Shown here: positions 1-7,103 of the stretch, one piece after another | How positions within the stretch are numbered: position 1 is the first letter of the stretch | Layout: every line of letters starts with the position of its first letter | DNA from: Candidatus Bipolaricaulota bacterium | Lineage (GTDB): Bacteria > Bipolaricaulota > Bipolaricaulia > Bipolaricaulales > Bipolaricaulaceae | DNA length: 11,555 nucleotides | Direction: 5' to 3' | Assembly (NCBI GenBank): GCA_015661965.1 | Contig: DQVA01000115.1 | Location: 1 to 11,555 of the forward strand | Program-made: the position numbers and the translations under genes | Notes under the pieces: generated by a model | Seen by the model: only the letters and a program-made list of their open reading frames with translations | Database searches by the model: none | Told to the model about the DNA's origin: nothing

Positions 1-873
1 ACCCGCCGGCTGATCGGCGACGATGAACACGGTTGGATGGAGACAGGGATCTTCAACATGGAGGGCGGCTGTTACGCCAAGCTCATCGATCTAGCGCGGG
101 AGAAGGAGCCGGACATCTGGTGGGCGGTGATGCACCCGGCCCCCCCGGAGGAGCACGGGGCGATCGTGGAGAACGCCATGATCTACCCGGACGGCCGGTT
201 CGACTTCTCCGACCGGCGACTCACCGAGAACTCCCGCGCCTCCTACCCGTTGTGGTTTGTGAAGAACGCCAAGGTGGAGGGGGTGGGGGGGCATCCGCGG
301 GCGCTCTTGTTTCTCACCGCCGATGCCAACGGGGTCCTCCCCCCCATCGCCGTTCTCACCCCGGAACAGGCCATGCTGTGGTTCCTGATGGGCTATACCA
401 GCAAGGTGGCCGGCACCGAAACCGGGGTGGTGGCCCCGGTGTCCACCTTCTCCCGGTTCTTCGGGGCCCCGTTCATGCCCCGCCTACCCCGGGTTTATGC
501 CGGGTTGCTGGGACAGTACTTGGGCCGCTACGGCGCCCGGGTGTACCTGGTGAACACCGGTTGGTCAGGTGGCCCCTATGGCATGGGGAACCGCATCGAC
601 ATCCGGCTCACCCGGGCCATGGTGCGGGCGGCCATCTCCGGGGTACTGGACAAAGTGGAGCTGCGGGAGGACAGGCGGTTCCATCTACTTGTGCCTTGCA
701 GTTGTCCGGGGGTGCCGGCCCGGGTGCTTTGGCCGCGGGACACCTGGCGAGACAAACGGGCCTACGATCGGCGGGCCGCGGCCTTGGCCCAGGAGTTCGC
801 CCGGCAGTTCGAGGCCGCCTTTTCCGGACAGGGCATCCCCCCAGAGGTGGCGGCCCAATGCCCGGGCCGCTAG
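1..873 (+). CDS. pckA: ATP-dependent phosphoenolpyruvate carboxykinase, C-terminal part (5' end outside window)
   Basis: Cytoplasmic enzyme that interconverts oxaloacetate plus ATP with phosphoenolpyruvate, CO2 and ADP, at the entry to gluconeogenesis. The reading frame is open from base 1, so the gene starts upstream; the ATG at 37 is internal. The fragment opens with the family's metal-binding kinase-2 motif (LIGDDEHGW, about residues 4-12), then GIFNMEGGCYAK, TENSRASYP, FLTADANGVLPP, a GTE-containing segment, FGAPFMP and YLVNTGWSGGPYG. All of these follow the order known for E. coli PckA. About 290 residues are present out of a usual 520-540, and the P-loop that normally lies about 15-20 residues before GDDEH is off the edge. 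One oddity is TFSRFFG where the family usually has Ala-Cys (TFSACFG). The stop codon overlaps the stop of the convergent membrane-protein gene. The family call is secure. Confidence 0.96.
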   Translation, partial: TRRLIGDDEHGWMETGIFNMEGGCYAKLIDLAREKEPDIWWAVMHPAPPEEHGAIVENAMIYPDGRFDFSDRRLTENSRASYPLWFVKNAKVEGVGGHPRALLFLTADANGVLPPIAVLTPEQAMLWFLMGYTSKVAGTETGVVAPVSTFSRFFGAPFMPRLPRVYAGLLGQYLGRYGARVYLVNTGWSGGPYGMGNRIDIRLTRAMVRAAISGVLDKVELREDRRFHLLVPCSCPGVPARVLWPRDTWRDKRAYDRRAAALAQEFARQFEAAFSGQGIPPEVAAQCPGR

Positions 874-1115
874 TCAGCCAGGGCGGCCCGCACCCGCCTT
901 AGCCACCGCCTGCCCCGTTCCCAGGCCTTCAGGCCGGCGGCCAGGGTAAGGGCGGTGATGATCCACTCCAGCAGGCTCCCGGTGGCCCCCAAGGCGAGGG
1001 CTGCCAGGGTCACGGTGAGGCCGGCCAATACCCCCAAGGCCACAGCCACCAGGCCTAGCCCCAAGGCGGGGAGGATGAGCGCTAGAGCCGCCAGCACCGC
1101 CAGGTAAGCCGTCAT
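870..1115 (-). CDS. Small hydrophobic membrane protein, unknown function
   Basis: An 81-residue protein that is almost wholly hydrophobic from residue 3 to about 62. That is enough for two or three closely spaced helices rich in Ala, Leu and Gly. A basic C-terminal tail with RGRRWLRRVR (about 67-76) probably sits in the cytoplasm. Its ATG overlaps the stop of the upstream nitroreductase by four bases (ATGA type), so the two are probably co-transcribed and translationally coupled. I recognise no family. Hydrophobic Ala/Leu-rich frames can arise by chance in GC-rich DNA, but the coupling to the gene before it and the exact abutment to the pckA stop favour a real gene. Confidence 0.62.
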   Translation of the reverse strand: MTAYLAVLAALALILPALGLGLVAVALGVLAGLTVTLAALALGATGSLLEWIITALTLAAGLKAWERGRRWLRRVRAALAD

Positions 1116-1609
1116 ATCCGCCTCACCAGTTCCGCCAAGGGTTTCCTGTCCCGGGGGGGTGGGGACTCCTTGGGATAGCCGACGGGGATGAGCACCATCA
1201 GTTCCTCGTGCTCCCTGGCCCCCAGCACCCGCTCCACCTGTTCGTCCCGCACCCGGCCTATCCAGCAGGCCCCCAGTCCCAGCGAGTGAGCGGCGAGCAG
1301 GATGTTCTGGGCACAGGCGCCGATGGCCTGGACGTCCTTGGTGCGGTCATAGCCCGCTTGGGTGTCCAAAAGCACCGCGATGGTCACTGGGGCAGTACGG
1401 ATCATGTCCATCTGGGTGACCAGCCGCCCCAGTTGCTCCCGTTTCTCCCGGGACTCCACTACCACCAGTCGCCAGGGCTGGGTGTTCTTGCCCGAGGGGG
1501 CCCACCGGGCCGCCTCCAAGATGGCCTCGATCTTCTCCGGTTCCACGGGATCGGTTTTGAAGCTGCGGATGGAACGACGCTCCTTGATGGCCCTGAGTAC
1601 TTCGTTCAT
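1112..1609 (-). CDS. Nitroreductase-family FMN-dependent oxidoreductase
   Basis: A 165-residue member of the NfsB/NOX-like nitroreductase fold. These are FMN-binding, usually dimeric NAD(P)H-dependent oxidoreductases of the cytoplasm. The sequence shows the N-terminal FMN-phosphate motif RRSIRSF (11-17), the flavin-contacting stretch APSGKNTQPW (37-46), a central helix with IGACAQNILLAAHSLGLGACWIG (96-118) and the C-terminal VGYPKESPPPRDRKPL (143-158). The length of about 165 is typical of the short nitroreductases found in anaerobes. The start at 1609 is preceded by AAAGGAGGGGAGG, a very strong ribosome binding site, and by a perfect TATAAT. The physiological substrate cannot be read from the sequence. 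It forms an operon with the downstream small membrane protein. Confidence 0.93.
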   Translation of the reverse strand: MNEVLRAIKERRSIRSFKTDPVEPEKIEAILEAARWAPSGKNTQPWRLVVVESREKREQLGRLVTQMDMIRTAPVTIAVLLDTQAGYDRTKDVQAIGACAQNILLAAHSLGLGACWIGRVRDEQVERVLGAREHEELMVLIPVGYPKESPPPRDRKPLAELVRRI

Positions 1610-1626
1610 CCTCCCCTCCTTTGGCG

Positions 1627-1640
1627 GCTATCATTATAGC
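1627..1640 (-). promoter_or_regulatory. Promoter of the nitroreductase operon with inverted repeat over the -10 box
   Basis: On the minus strand there is a perfect -10 hexamer TATAAT at 1638-1633. It is embedded in the inverted repeat GCTAT-catt-ATAGC (plus-strand 1627-1640). The -35 is weak (TCCAGA, 1660-1655, 16-base spacer). On the plus strand TATCAT (1629-1634) overlaps it and could act as a -10 for the DUF2905 gene. The repeat could be an operator, or may simply reflect two back-to-back -10 elements. Confidence 0.5.
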
Positions 1641-1642
1641 GG

Positions 1643-1858
1643 ATGGAGGGGTTCTCTGGACTGGGGCGCATGTTGGTGCTGCTCGGGATCGGGCTGGTGA
1701 TCCTGGGCCTGTGGCTATGGGGCAAGCTCCCCTTTTTGGGGCGCTTGCCGGGGGACATCCGGATCGAGCGGGACGGGCTGGTGATCTACATCCCGCTTGC
1801 CTCCATGCTGCTCCTCTCCTTGGTGTTGAGCTTGCTTTTCTCCCTGTGGCGGAGATGA
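1643..1858 (+). CDS. DUF2905 family small membrane protein
   Basis: A 71-residue integral membrane protein with the recognisable DUF2905 layout. A first helix (about 9-26, RMLVLLGIGLVILGLWLW) is followed by the conserved connecting motif LGRLPGDIRIERDGLVIYIPLA (about 32-53) and a second helix (about 53-68). The family is widespread in Firmicutes, Cyanobacteria and other lineages and has no assigned function. The ATG at 1643 has no clear Shine-Dalgarno sequence upstream. If the TATCAT at 1629 is its -10, the message would be nearly leaderless; an ATG at 1670 is the alternative start. It ends one base before the stop of the convergent secreted-protein gene. Confidence 0.85.
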   Translation: MEGFSGLGRMLVLLGIGLVILGLWLWGKLPFLGRLPGDIRIERDGLVIYIPLASMLLLSLVLSLLFSLWRR

Positions 1859-1859
1859 G

Positions 1860-2867
1860 CTAGCGGCCGCCCCGGGCCCATAGCTCGGCCAGGCGATCCA
1901 ACATCGCCTGGGTCATGGTGCGGCCGCTGTAGGGCACCTCCTGGCCGAGCAGGCTGACCGCCCATAGGAGCTGCTGGTAGGTGATACCTTGGTCCAAGGT
2001 CAAATCCAATGAATTGCGCTGGGTGTCCCAGTGGGCCACTACCACCGGGACCGGAAGCCGCCTAACCACCTCTACCCGGGTTTCCCCAGCGAGTCCCGCT
2101 CCGGGGAGCTGGACCTGCAAGGTGTACCCCCCCAGCGGAGTGGTAGGGGGCACGTGTACCAACCATGCCCGTTCGGTGGCGGTACCCTCCGGAACCGGTT
2201 CATCCAGTTCCGGTGGGCATTCCTGGCAATAGGTGGGCTCTGCGCCCCAGCCGGGTGGGAGCATCAGTGCCCCGGTCAGGCTGGGAATGCCCACCGGCGA
2301 CAGGATGCGGGCTTTGAGCAGGAAATCGTGGCCGGGGAGCACCAGTGGGGTAGAAGGGGTAAGCTCCAAGAAACCCAACAGGACGGTCCTCCACTCATGT
2401 GGGGCCAGGGAGACGTTCAGGCTGCGGCTGGCCGCCTGGCCCGGGAAGGAGTAACGGACCTGCCACTCCCCGGCCGGGCCTGTCACCACCTGGCCCTGGG
2501 CCCCGGGGACGATCCAGCGCCCCGACGCCTGCACCAGGAGGCCGGCCGCCCCCTGAAGCTCCAATGCCGCCCAATCTCGAGGGACGCGCAGGAAGGCGAC
2601 ACAATCGGGCCCGGAACTGGCCACCCATATCCCCAGCGGGGCACGGTCTGGAAGGGCCCCCTCCCAGCGGACCTGCCCCGCACCGGGCCTGGAGGTCCAG
2701 GTGAGGGGATATGGTTCCCCGTTGAACGAGAGCACGGGGGCGTCTGCCCCCGGGGGGGTGACCAGGACCACCGGCTCGGCGGCGAAGAACACGGGGCGGG
2801 CCACCTCTAGGGCCCACCCCACGAGCGGGATCGTAAACACCAACGCGGCGATGCCGGCCGCACGCAT
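1860..2867 (-). CDS. Predicted secreted beta-sandwich-rich protein, unknown function
   Basis: A 335-residue exported protein that I do not recognise. I chose the ATG at 2867 because GAGGTGA lies five bases before it. A GTG at 2876 in the same frame overlaps the upstream stop (GTGA) but has a poor ribosome binding site. Residues 1-19 form a signal peptide (Arg2, a hydrophobic core, then VGWA). The mature part is rich in short beta strands, Pro and Gly. Residues about 170-268 (LVLPGHDFLLKARI ... WLVHVPPTTPLGGYTLQVQL) resemble a NEW3/Ig-like domain in layout, which is inference only. A Cys pair, YCQEC (213-217), and one further Cys at 89 are present. The last about 30 residues (SLLGQEVPYSGRTMTQAMLDRLAELW) look helical and may be a separate anchoring or interaction tail. 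It is the second gene of a two-gene operon. Confidence 0.8.
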   Translation of the reverse strand: MRAAGIAALVFTIPLVGWALEVARPVFFAAEPVVLVTPPGADAPVLSFNGEPYPLTWTSRPGAGQVRWEGALPDRAPLGIWVASSGPDCVAFLRVPRDWAALELQGAAGLLVQASGRWIVPGAQGQVVTGPAGEWQVRYSFPGQAASRSLNVSLAPHEWRTVLLGFLELTPSTPLVLPGHDFLLKARILSPVGIPSLTGALMLPPGWGAEPTYCQECPPELDEPVPEGTATERAWLVHVPPTTPLGGYTLQVQLPGAGLAGETRVEVVRRLPVPVVVAHWDTQRNSLDLTLDQGITYQQLLWAVSLLGQEVPYSGRTMTQAMLDRLAELWARGGR

Positions 2868-2872
2868 GGACT

Positions 2873-4171
2873 TCACCTCAGGACCAGGAGCACGTAAGCC
2901 ACGTCCTCAGGACAGGTGGGGTCCTTGTATTGGGCCCAAAGCACGTCCCCGGCGCACGCCCCCAGTTCCTGGGGGATGATGGCCTGTGAGAGATAATCCC
3001 CCTCCCCCTGAGGGGTGAGGGAGATCTCCTGCGCGGAACAACCAGGCCCTAGCAGCCCGAACCAAACCCGGGGCGTCGGATCGTCATATACTTGTGTCAG
3101 CTTCACCGCGATGGGGCGGGTGCAGACGGTCCAACCGCTCACCGGCTCCCCGGTCTCCGCGTCCACGAAGGAGATCTCGGTGCGGGGCACGAACGAGACA
3201 GAGGTTTGTACCCTGTCCCACAGGGCACCTTGGCGCACCAGGGCGATTACCTGGATCTCATCCGGATAAGTGGGCTCGCTCCGCACTACTCTGAGCTCCG
3301 GCCCCCTCTCGGCTTGCTCGATCCCGTCCACGAACCACCGCACCTCGCTTGCCTCCCCCCCGGCTACCTTGATCAGGAACTGGCAGCCGACGTCCTCCAT
3401 GGCTCCGGGCTCCAGCTCCAAGGCAGCCTCCAGGGAAGCAAGCGGGAAGGAGACGACGAGCTCGCCATAGGTAAGCACAAGTGCCAACCCTGCCCGGGCG
3501 GTGACGGAGAGGAGCTCGCTCCCTTGATGGAGGAGCTTGACCGCCACCTCTGTTCCCAGGGGCTCCATTACGAGTTCCATCTCGGCGGAGAACCGTCCGG
3601 CGGCGGGGCCCTCCTCCCGGAGATCGAGCTGCGTGCCGTGGTCCCCCAGGGCCAAAGCCAGGGGCACGGACTCCCGCTCACAGCCCACGTCGACCACGGG
3701 GTCCACCACGGTGACCAGCAGCCGGCCCGGCGACAGTTCGTGGCCGCCTTGGCGGGGGCACCACATGTTTCTGGTCCCGTCCCAAGCCCGCAGGGAGAGC
3801 TCGGGACGCCCCTGGGGGGCGGCGACCAAGGCAGTGGTGGAGAGGCCGTCCTCCAGCTCAGTGGCGGCGGCCAACACATCCCCCACCGCCACGTGGAGCA
3901 CGTATTGCGCCTCCGGGGGTATCTGGTCGCAATCCCGCAGGGCGTAGATCTCCTCTGACACCAGTCGCCCGTCCCCGGGCTTCAAGGGCACCCGCACCAA
4001 CTCCCCGGTGTTTACGTTCACCACCACCACGTCCCCGGTTGCGGCCTGTATCCCGGCCACGCGCACCCGGAAGGTGCCCTTGAGCGGCACCGGGGCCGGG
4101 TCGAATTGGATGGTGGCCGCCCAAGTCGAGACCCCCAGGGCCAACATCGCCAGCAGCAAAAGTCGTTTCAT
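2873..4171 (-). CDS. Predicted secreted protein with Ig-like/surface-repeat features, unknown function
   Basis: A 432-residue exported protein, not assigned to a known family. The open frame extends upstream to 4345, but the ATG at 4171 is the convincing start. AAAGGAGG precedes it by five bases, and it begins a classic signal peptide (MKRLLLLAMLALGVSTWA, cleavage after about residue 18). The mature chain is beta-rich. It contains LREEGPAAGRF (184-194), which matches the ETGPxxGxF-type motif seen in surface Ig-like repeats, and VRWFVDG (277-283), typical of an Ig/PKD-like strand pair. Eight Cys residues (81, 138, 164, 263, 350, 378, 406, 420) are an even number and suit disulphides outside the cytoplasm. 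There is no lipobox or LPXTG motif. Its stop overlaps the downstream secreted-protein gene, so the two probably act together at the cell surface. Confidence 0.82.
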   Translation of the reverse strand: MKRLLLLAMLALGVSTWAATIQFDPAPVPLKGTFRVRVAGIQAATGDVVVVNVNTGELVRVPLKPGDGRLVSEEIYALRDCDQIPPEAQYVLHVAVGDVLAAATELEDGLSTTALVAAPQGRPELSLRAWDGTRNMWCPRQGGHELSPGRLLVTVVDPVVDVGCERESVPLALALGDHGTQLDLREEGPAAGRFSAEMELVMEPLGTEVAVKLLHQGSELLSVTARAGLALVLTYGELVVSFPLASLEAALELEPGAMEDVGCQFLIKVAGGEASEVRWFVDGIEQAERGPELRVVRSEPTYPDEIQVIALVRQGALWDRVQTSVSFVPRTEISFVDAETGEPVSGWTVCTRPIAVKLTQVYDDPTPRVWFGLLGPGCSAQEISLTPQGEGDYLSQAIIPQELGACAGDVLWAQYKDPTCPEDVAYVLLVLR

Positions 4172-4190
4172 CGCCGCCTCCTTTTGAGGC

Positions 4191-4220
4191 ATTATAGCCC
4201 CGCCCTGGGGGCAAGGTCCG
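4191..4220 (-). promoter_or_regulatory. Promoter of the secreted-protein operon
   Basis: The minus strand carries a perfect TATAAT at 4196-4191, in the context GGCTATAATGCC. It lies about 20 bases before the ATG at 4171 and just ahead of the AAAGGAGG ribosome binding site. The -35 is poor (CGGACC, 4220-4215, 18-base spacer). The GCTATAATG context is shared with the nitroreductase promoter at 1640-1632. Confidence 0.5.
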
Positions 4221-4294
4221 TGATGTGCATTACCGCTGGCAGTGAGCCAAAGGGCCCCGCCGGCGAGTCGCCCGCTCACAAGAAGCCAGGTTTT

Positions 4295-4308
4295 CCTGTC
4301 CCGACAGG
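4295..4308. promoter_or_regulatory. Perfect inverted repeat upstream of tldD (candidate operator)
   Basis: CCTGTC-cc-GACAGG is an exact 6+6 inverted repeat. It sits directly before a -10-like TAAAAT (4310-4315) and about 26 bases before the tldD ATG. A recognisable -35 hexamer is missing at the expected place, so the repeat lies where an activator or repressor would act. A second small repeat, CAGG-tttt-CCTG (4287-4298), overlaps its left arm. Confidence 0.45.
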
Positions 4309-4334
4309 TTAAAATGCTTAACAAAGGAGGATCT

Positions 4335-5708
4335 ATGGAAGCCAATTTCGAGGAGGCGCTGAGGAAGTGCCCGGCCGACTACGCCGAGATCCGCTGGGAG
4401 GCCGTGGAGCGGTCCCGGGTTGCCTTCCAGCGGGATCAGCTGTTGACGCTGGAGCGCTCCCGGGAGGCGGGGGGGGTGGTGCGGGCCCTGGTGGACGGGG
4501 CGTGGGGGTTGGCGGTGTTCACCGCCCCGGACCAGATCGGCGAAAAATTGAAGGAGGCCGCCGGGCTCGCCCGGGCCGCCGCCCGCCGGGTGCGGGACCC
4601 CATCCGGCTGGCGGAGGTCCCGCCGGTCCAGGATAAGTTCCTGCCCGCGCTGGAAAACGACTTCCGGGAGATCCCACTGGAGGAGAAACGCAAGCTGGTG
4701 GAGGGCTACAACAAGCTCATCCTGAACCATTCCCCCAAGATCGTTTCCTCCTCGGTCCGGTACACCGACTCCATCCGGCACGTCTACTACGCTAATACAG
4801 AGGGCACCTACCTGGAGCAGCGGATCCCCGACGTCACGGTGCTCCTCCTGGCGGTGGCGAGGGAGGACGGCGATGTGCAGCAGGCGTTCGAGACCGTGGG
4901 GGAGGCGGCCGGCTATGAGCTGGCCCTGGGCCTGGAGGAGAAGGCGGAGGCGGTGGCCAGACGGGCGGTGGAGCTGCTCTCGGCCAAGCCCGTGCAGGGC
5001 GGCAAGTACACGGTCGTCCTGGATCAAGAGCTGGCCGGGGTGTTCATCCACGAGGCGTTCGGCCACATCTGCGAGGCGGATTTCCTCCTCAAGAACGAGC
5101 CCATGCGGAAGGTGATGCAGCTCGGGAAGCGGTTCGGGGTGGAGGCCCTGAACGTGGTGGAGGACGGCTTCATCCCCGGTCGGCGGGGGAACGCCCCCTA
5201 CGACGACGAGGGGGTGCCCCGCCGGAAGATCCACCTGATCAAGGAGGGGGTGTTGGCCGGGCTCATGCACTCCCGGGCCACCGCGGCCAAGACGGGCATG
5301 GCACCCACCGGGAACGCCCGGGCCGTGTCCTGGGAACACGAGCCCATCGTGCGGATGCGCAACACCTACATCGAGCCCGGGGAGGCCTCCTTCGAGGAGC
5401 TGCTCAAGGGGATCGACTACGGCATCTACGCCAAAGGGGCGTTCGGCGGCCAGACCGAGTTCGAGCAGTTCACCTTCTCCGCCCAGTACGCCTACGAGAT
5501 AAAAGGGGGGGAGCTGGGGGAGATGCTGCGGGACGTGGTGCTCACCGGCAACGTGTTCGACACCCTGAGGAACATAGAGCAGCTCGGGAGCGACTTCCAG
5601 CTCAAAGGCGGGGCCGGGGGCTGCGGCAAGGGGGGGCAGTCACCGCTGCCGGTCACCGACGGGGCGCCGCACGTCCGGATCCGCGACGTGATCATAGGAG
5701 GTAGGTGA
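4335..5708 (+). CDS. tldD: TldD-type zinc metalloprotease subunit
   Basis: Catalytic subunit of the TldD/TldE (PmbA) protease. In E. coli the heterodimer takes unfolded peptides and matures microcin B17 and CcdA. The 457-residue length is normal for the family. The metal site is visible: the HExxxH motif HEAFGH at 239-244, and a C-terminal Cys430 in GGCGKGGQSPLPVTDGAPHVRI, which matches the third zinc ligand in E. coli TldD. The family signature GRRGNAPYDDEGVPRRKIHLIKEG is at 282-305, followed by GLMHSRATAAKTG and SWEHEPIVRMRNTYIEPG. The ATG at 4335 is chosen because AAAGGAGG precedes it by four bases; the open frame upstream to 4242 lacks such support. The stop overlaps the start of tldE in a TGATG arrangement, as expected for subunits made in equal amounts. 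The peptide substrate here is unknown. Confidence 0.95.
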   Translation: MEANFEEALRKCPADYAEIRWEAVERSRVAFQRDQLLTLERSREAGGVVRALVDGAWGLAVFTAPDQIGEKLKEAAGLARAAARRVRDPIRLAEVPPVQDKFLPALENDFREIPLEEKRKLVEGYNKLILNHSPKIVSSSVRYTDSIRHVYYANTEGTYLEQRIPDVTVLLLAVAREDGDVQQAFETVGEAAGYELALGLEEKAEAVARRAVELLSAKPVQGGKYTVVLDQELAGVFIHEAFGHICEADFLLKNEPMRKVMQLGKRFGVEALNVVEDGFIPGRRGNAPYDDEGVPRRKIHLIKEGVLAGLMHSRATAAKTGMAPTGNARAVSWEHEPIVRMRNTYIEPGEASFEELLKGIDYGIYAKGAFGGQTEFEQFTFSAQYAYEIKGGELGEMLRDVVLTGNVFDTLRNIEQLGSDFQLKGGAGGCGKGGQSPLPVTDGAPHVRIRDVIIGGR

Positions 5709-7027
5709 TGGGGATCTTGGAGCGGGCGGCGACTGTCGCCCAGTCCGCGGAGCTTTACCAGGAGCTGCGGGAGGGGGTGGAGGTCTCCTTCCGCGGTGGG
5801 GAGATCGAGAAGGTGGGGGCGCGGGAGGTCCTGGGCCGGGCCCTGCGGGTGATCGTGGACGGCAAATTGGGGTTCGCCTCCACCGCCGGGGAGGAAGAGG
5901 AGTCCCTGGTGGCGGCCGCCCTGGCCTCGGCCGAATACGGCGACCCGGCCCCGTTTTCCTTCCCGGAGCTTAAGGGGGATGGCGCTGCCGCGGTGCTGGA
6001 CGAGGAGACCCTGAAGGTCCCGCCGGAGGAGCTCATCTCCTGGGGGGAGGAGGCGGTGCGGGCCGTAAAAGAGGAGTTCCCCGACGTGATCGTGGACGCC
6101 CACCTCTGGCGGGGGAAGGTGACGGTGCGGCTCGCCAATACCTCCGGCGGAGAGCTCGTCGAGGCCCGCTCCAGCTTGTCCATGGGGCTGGAGGCCCAGT
6201 GGGTCCGGGAGGGGGACATCTACCTGGTGTGGGTATCGCGGACGGTGCGCCGCCGGGGGGATTTGAAGCCCGAGACGCTGGTGGCCGAGTGCCTGCGTTA
6301 CCTGCGGTGGGGGGAGCGGGTGGTGCCCACCCCCCAGGGGCGACCGCCGGTGCTGTTCGTCCCCAAAGGCACGTTGGTGCTCCTCCTCCCCCTGATGCTG
6401 GGCTTCTCCGGGATGTCGGTGGTCATGGGCACTTCCCCCCTGAAGGATCGGCTGGGGGAACGGGCTTTCGATCCCCGCTTCACCCTGGTGGACGATGGCC
6501 GCCTCCCCTACGCCCCCGGGACCCGCTCCTTCGATGACGAGGGGGTGCCCACCGGCAGGCTGCCCTTGGCTGAGGAAGGGGTGGTGAAAAACTTCTTCTA
6601 CGATCTGCGGGCGGCGGCGCTGGCCGGGACCGGGTCCACCGGCTCCGGGCTCCGGGGCGGGCTCCTGCGCGGCACCGGCTTCCGCTCCCCCCCTTCCCCC
6701 AGTCTACGTAACACCGTTATCCAGCCCGGGGCGGGGACCCTGGAGGAGCTCATCGCCGGGATGAAGGAGGGGCTGATCGTGGTCGACTTGCTGGGGCTGG
6801 GGCAGGGGAACATCCAGTCCGGCGCCTTCTCCAACAACGTGAGCACCGGGTTTGCGGTCAAGGACGGCCGGGTGATCGGCCGGGTCAAGAACACCATGAT
6901 CGCCGGCAACGTCTACGAGGTCCTGAAGGATGGCCTCAAGGAGATCGGCGGGGAGCCGGAGTGGGTGTGGGGCCTCGCCCAGGTGCCGCCCCTGTTGGTG
7001 GAGGGGGTGTCAGTGGTGGCCCGCTGA
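5708..7027 (+). CDS. pmbA: TldE/PmbA-type partner subunit of the TldD protease
   Basis: A 439-residue paralogue of TldD that lacks the catalytic metal site. Where TldD has HEAFGH, this protein has LMLGFSGMSVVMG. This is the usual state of TldE/PmbA, which pairs with TldD to close the active-site chamber. Family features include the N-terminal VEVSFRGGEIEKV (about 24-36), then SFDDEGVPTGRLPLAEEGVVKNFFYDLRAAA, and a C-terminal AFSNNVSTGFAVKDGRVIGRVKNTMIAGNVYEVL segment followed by an EGVSVVAR end. ATG 5708 overlaps the tldD stop by one base (TGATG) and has AGGAGGT five bases upstream. A GTG at 5705 in the same frame is too close to that ribosome binding site. No T-rich terminator follows. The partner role is inferred from the family and the overlap. 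Confidence 0.93.
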   Translation: MGILERAATVAQSAELYQELREGVEVSFRGGEIEKVGAREVLGRALRVIVDGKLGFASTAGEEEESLVAAALASAEYGDPAPFSFPELKGDGAAAVLDEETLKVPPEELISWGEEAVRAVKEEFPDVIVDAHLWRGKVTVRLANTSGGELVEARSSLSMGLEAQWVREGDIYLVWVSRTVRRRGDLKPETLVAECLRYLRWGERVVPTPQGRPPVLFVPKGTLVLLLPLMLGFSGMSVVMGTSPLKDRLGERAFDPRFTLVDDGRLPYAPGTRSFDDEGVPTGRLPLAEEGVVKNFFYDLRAAALAGTGSTGSGLRGGLLRGTGFRSPPSPSLRNTVIQPGAGTLEELIAGMKEGLIVVDLLGLGQGNIQSGAFSNNVSTGFAVKDGRVIGRVKNTMIAGNVYEVLKDGLKEIGGEPEWVWGLAQVPPLLVEGVSVVAR

Positions 7028-7082
7028 CGCCCCGGCGGGCCCGCTTGCAAGGCATCGTTCTCCAGTTCAGATCGGCCTTTCC

Positions 7083-7100
7083 GGGGGCGGACCCGCCCCC
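7083..7100. other. GC-rich hairpin between tldE and the downstream operon
   Basis: GGGGGCG-gacc-CGCCCCC gives a 7-base-pair stem with a 4-base loop. It lies 55 bases after the pmbA stop and directly before the -35 at 7104. It could slow or end transcription of the tldD-pmbA unit, but no U tract follows, so a classic intrinsic terminator is not supported. The rest of 7028-7103 shows no open gene. Confidence 0.4.
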
Positions 7101-7103
7101 CCC

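Noticed and set aside
33..902. Plus-strand frame of 289 codons overlapping pckA in another frame
   Set aside because: The pckA frame carries all family motifs; this one is Gly/Arg/Pro-rich low complexity.
3092..3958. Plus-strand frame of 288 codons opposite the first secreted-protein gene
   Set aside because: It has no signal peptide, motif or ribosome binding site, while the minus strand has a perfect -10, a strong ribosome binding site and a signal peptide.
4172..4334. Divergent intergenic region checked for a small RNA, riboswitch or short peptide gene
   Set aside because: Beyond promoter elements and the inverted repeat, I see no conserved riboswitch core and no short frame with a ribosome binding site other than the tldD start.
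4230..5339. Long minus-strand open frame (369 codons) opposite tldD
   Set aside because: It lies wholly against a clear tldD gene, has low-complexity His/Leu/Pro/Gly composition typical of antisense frames in GC-rich DNA, and shows no family motif.
7083..7100. GC hairpin considered as an intrinsic terminator for tldD-pmbA
   Set aside because: There is no T run after the stem; it runs straight into the next -35. It is kept only as a hairpin.
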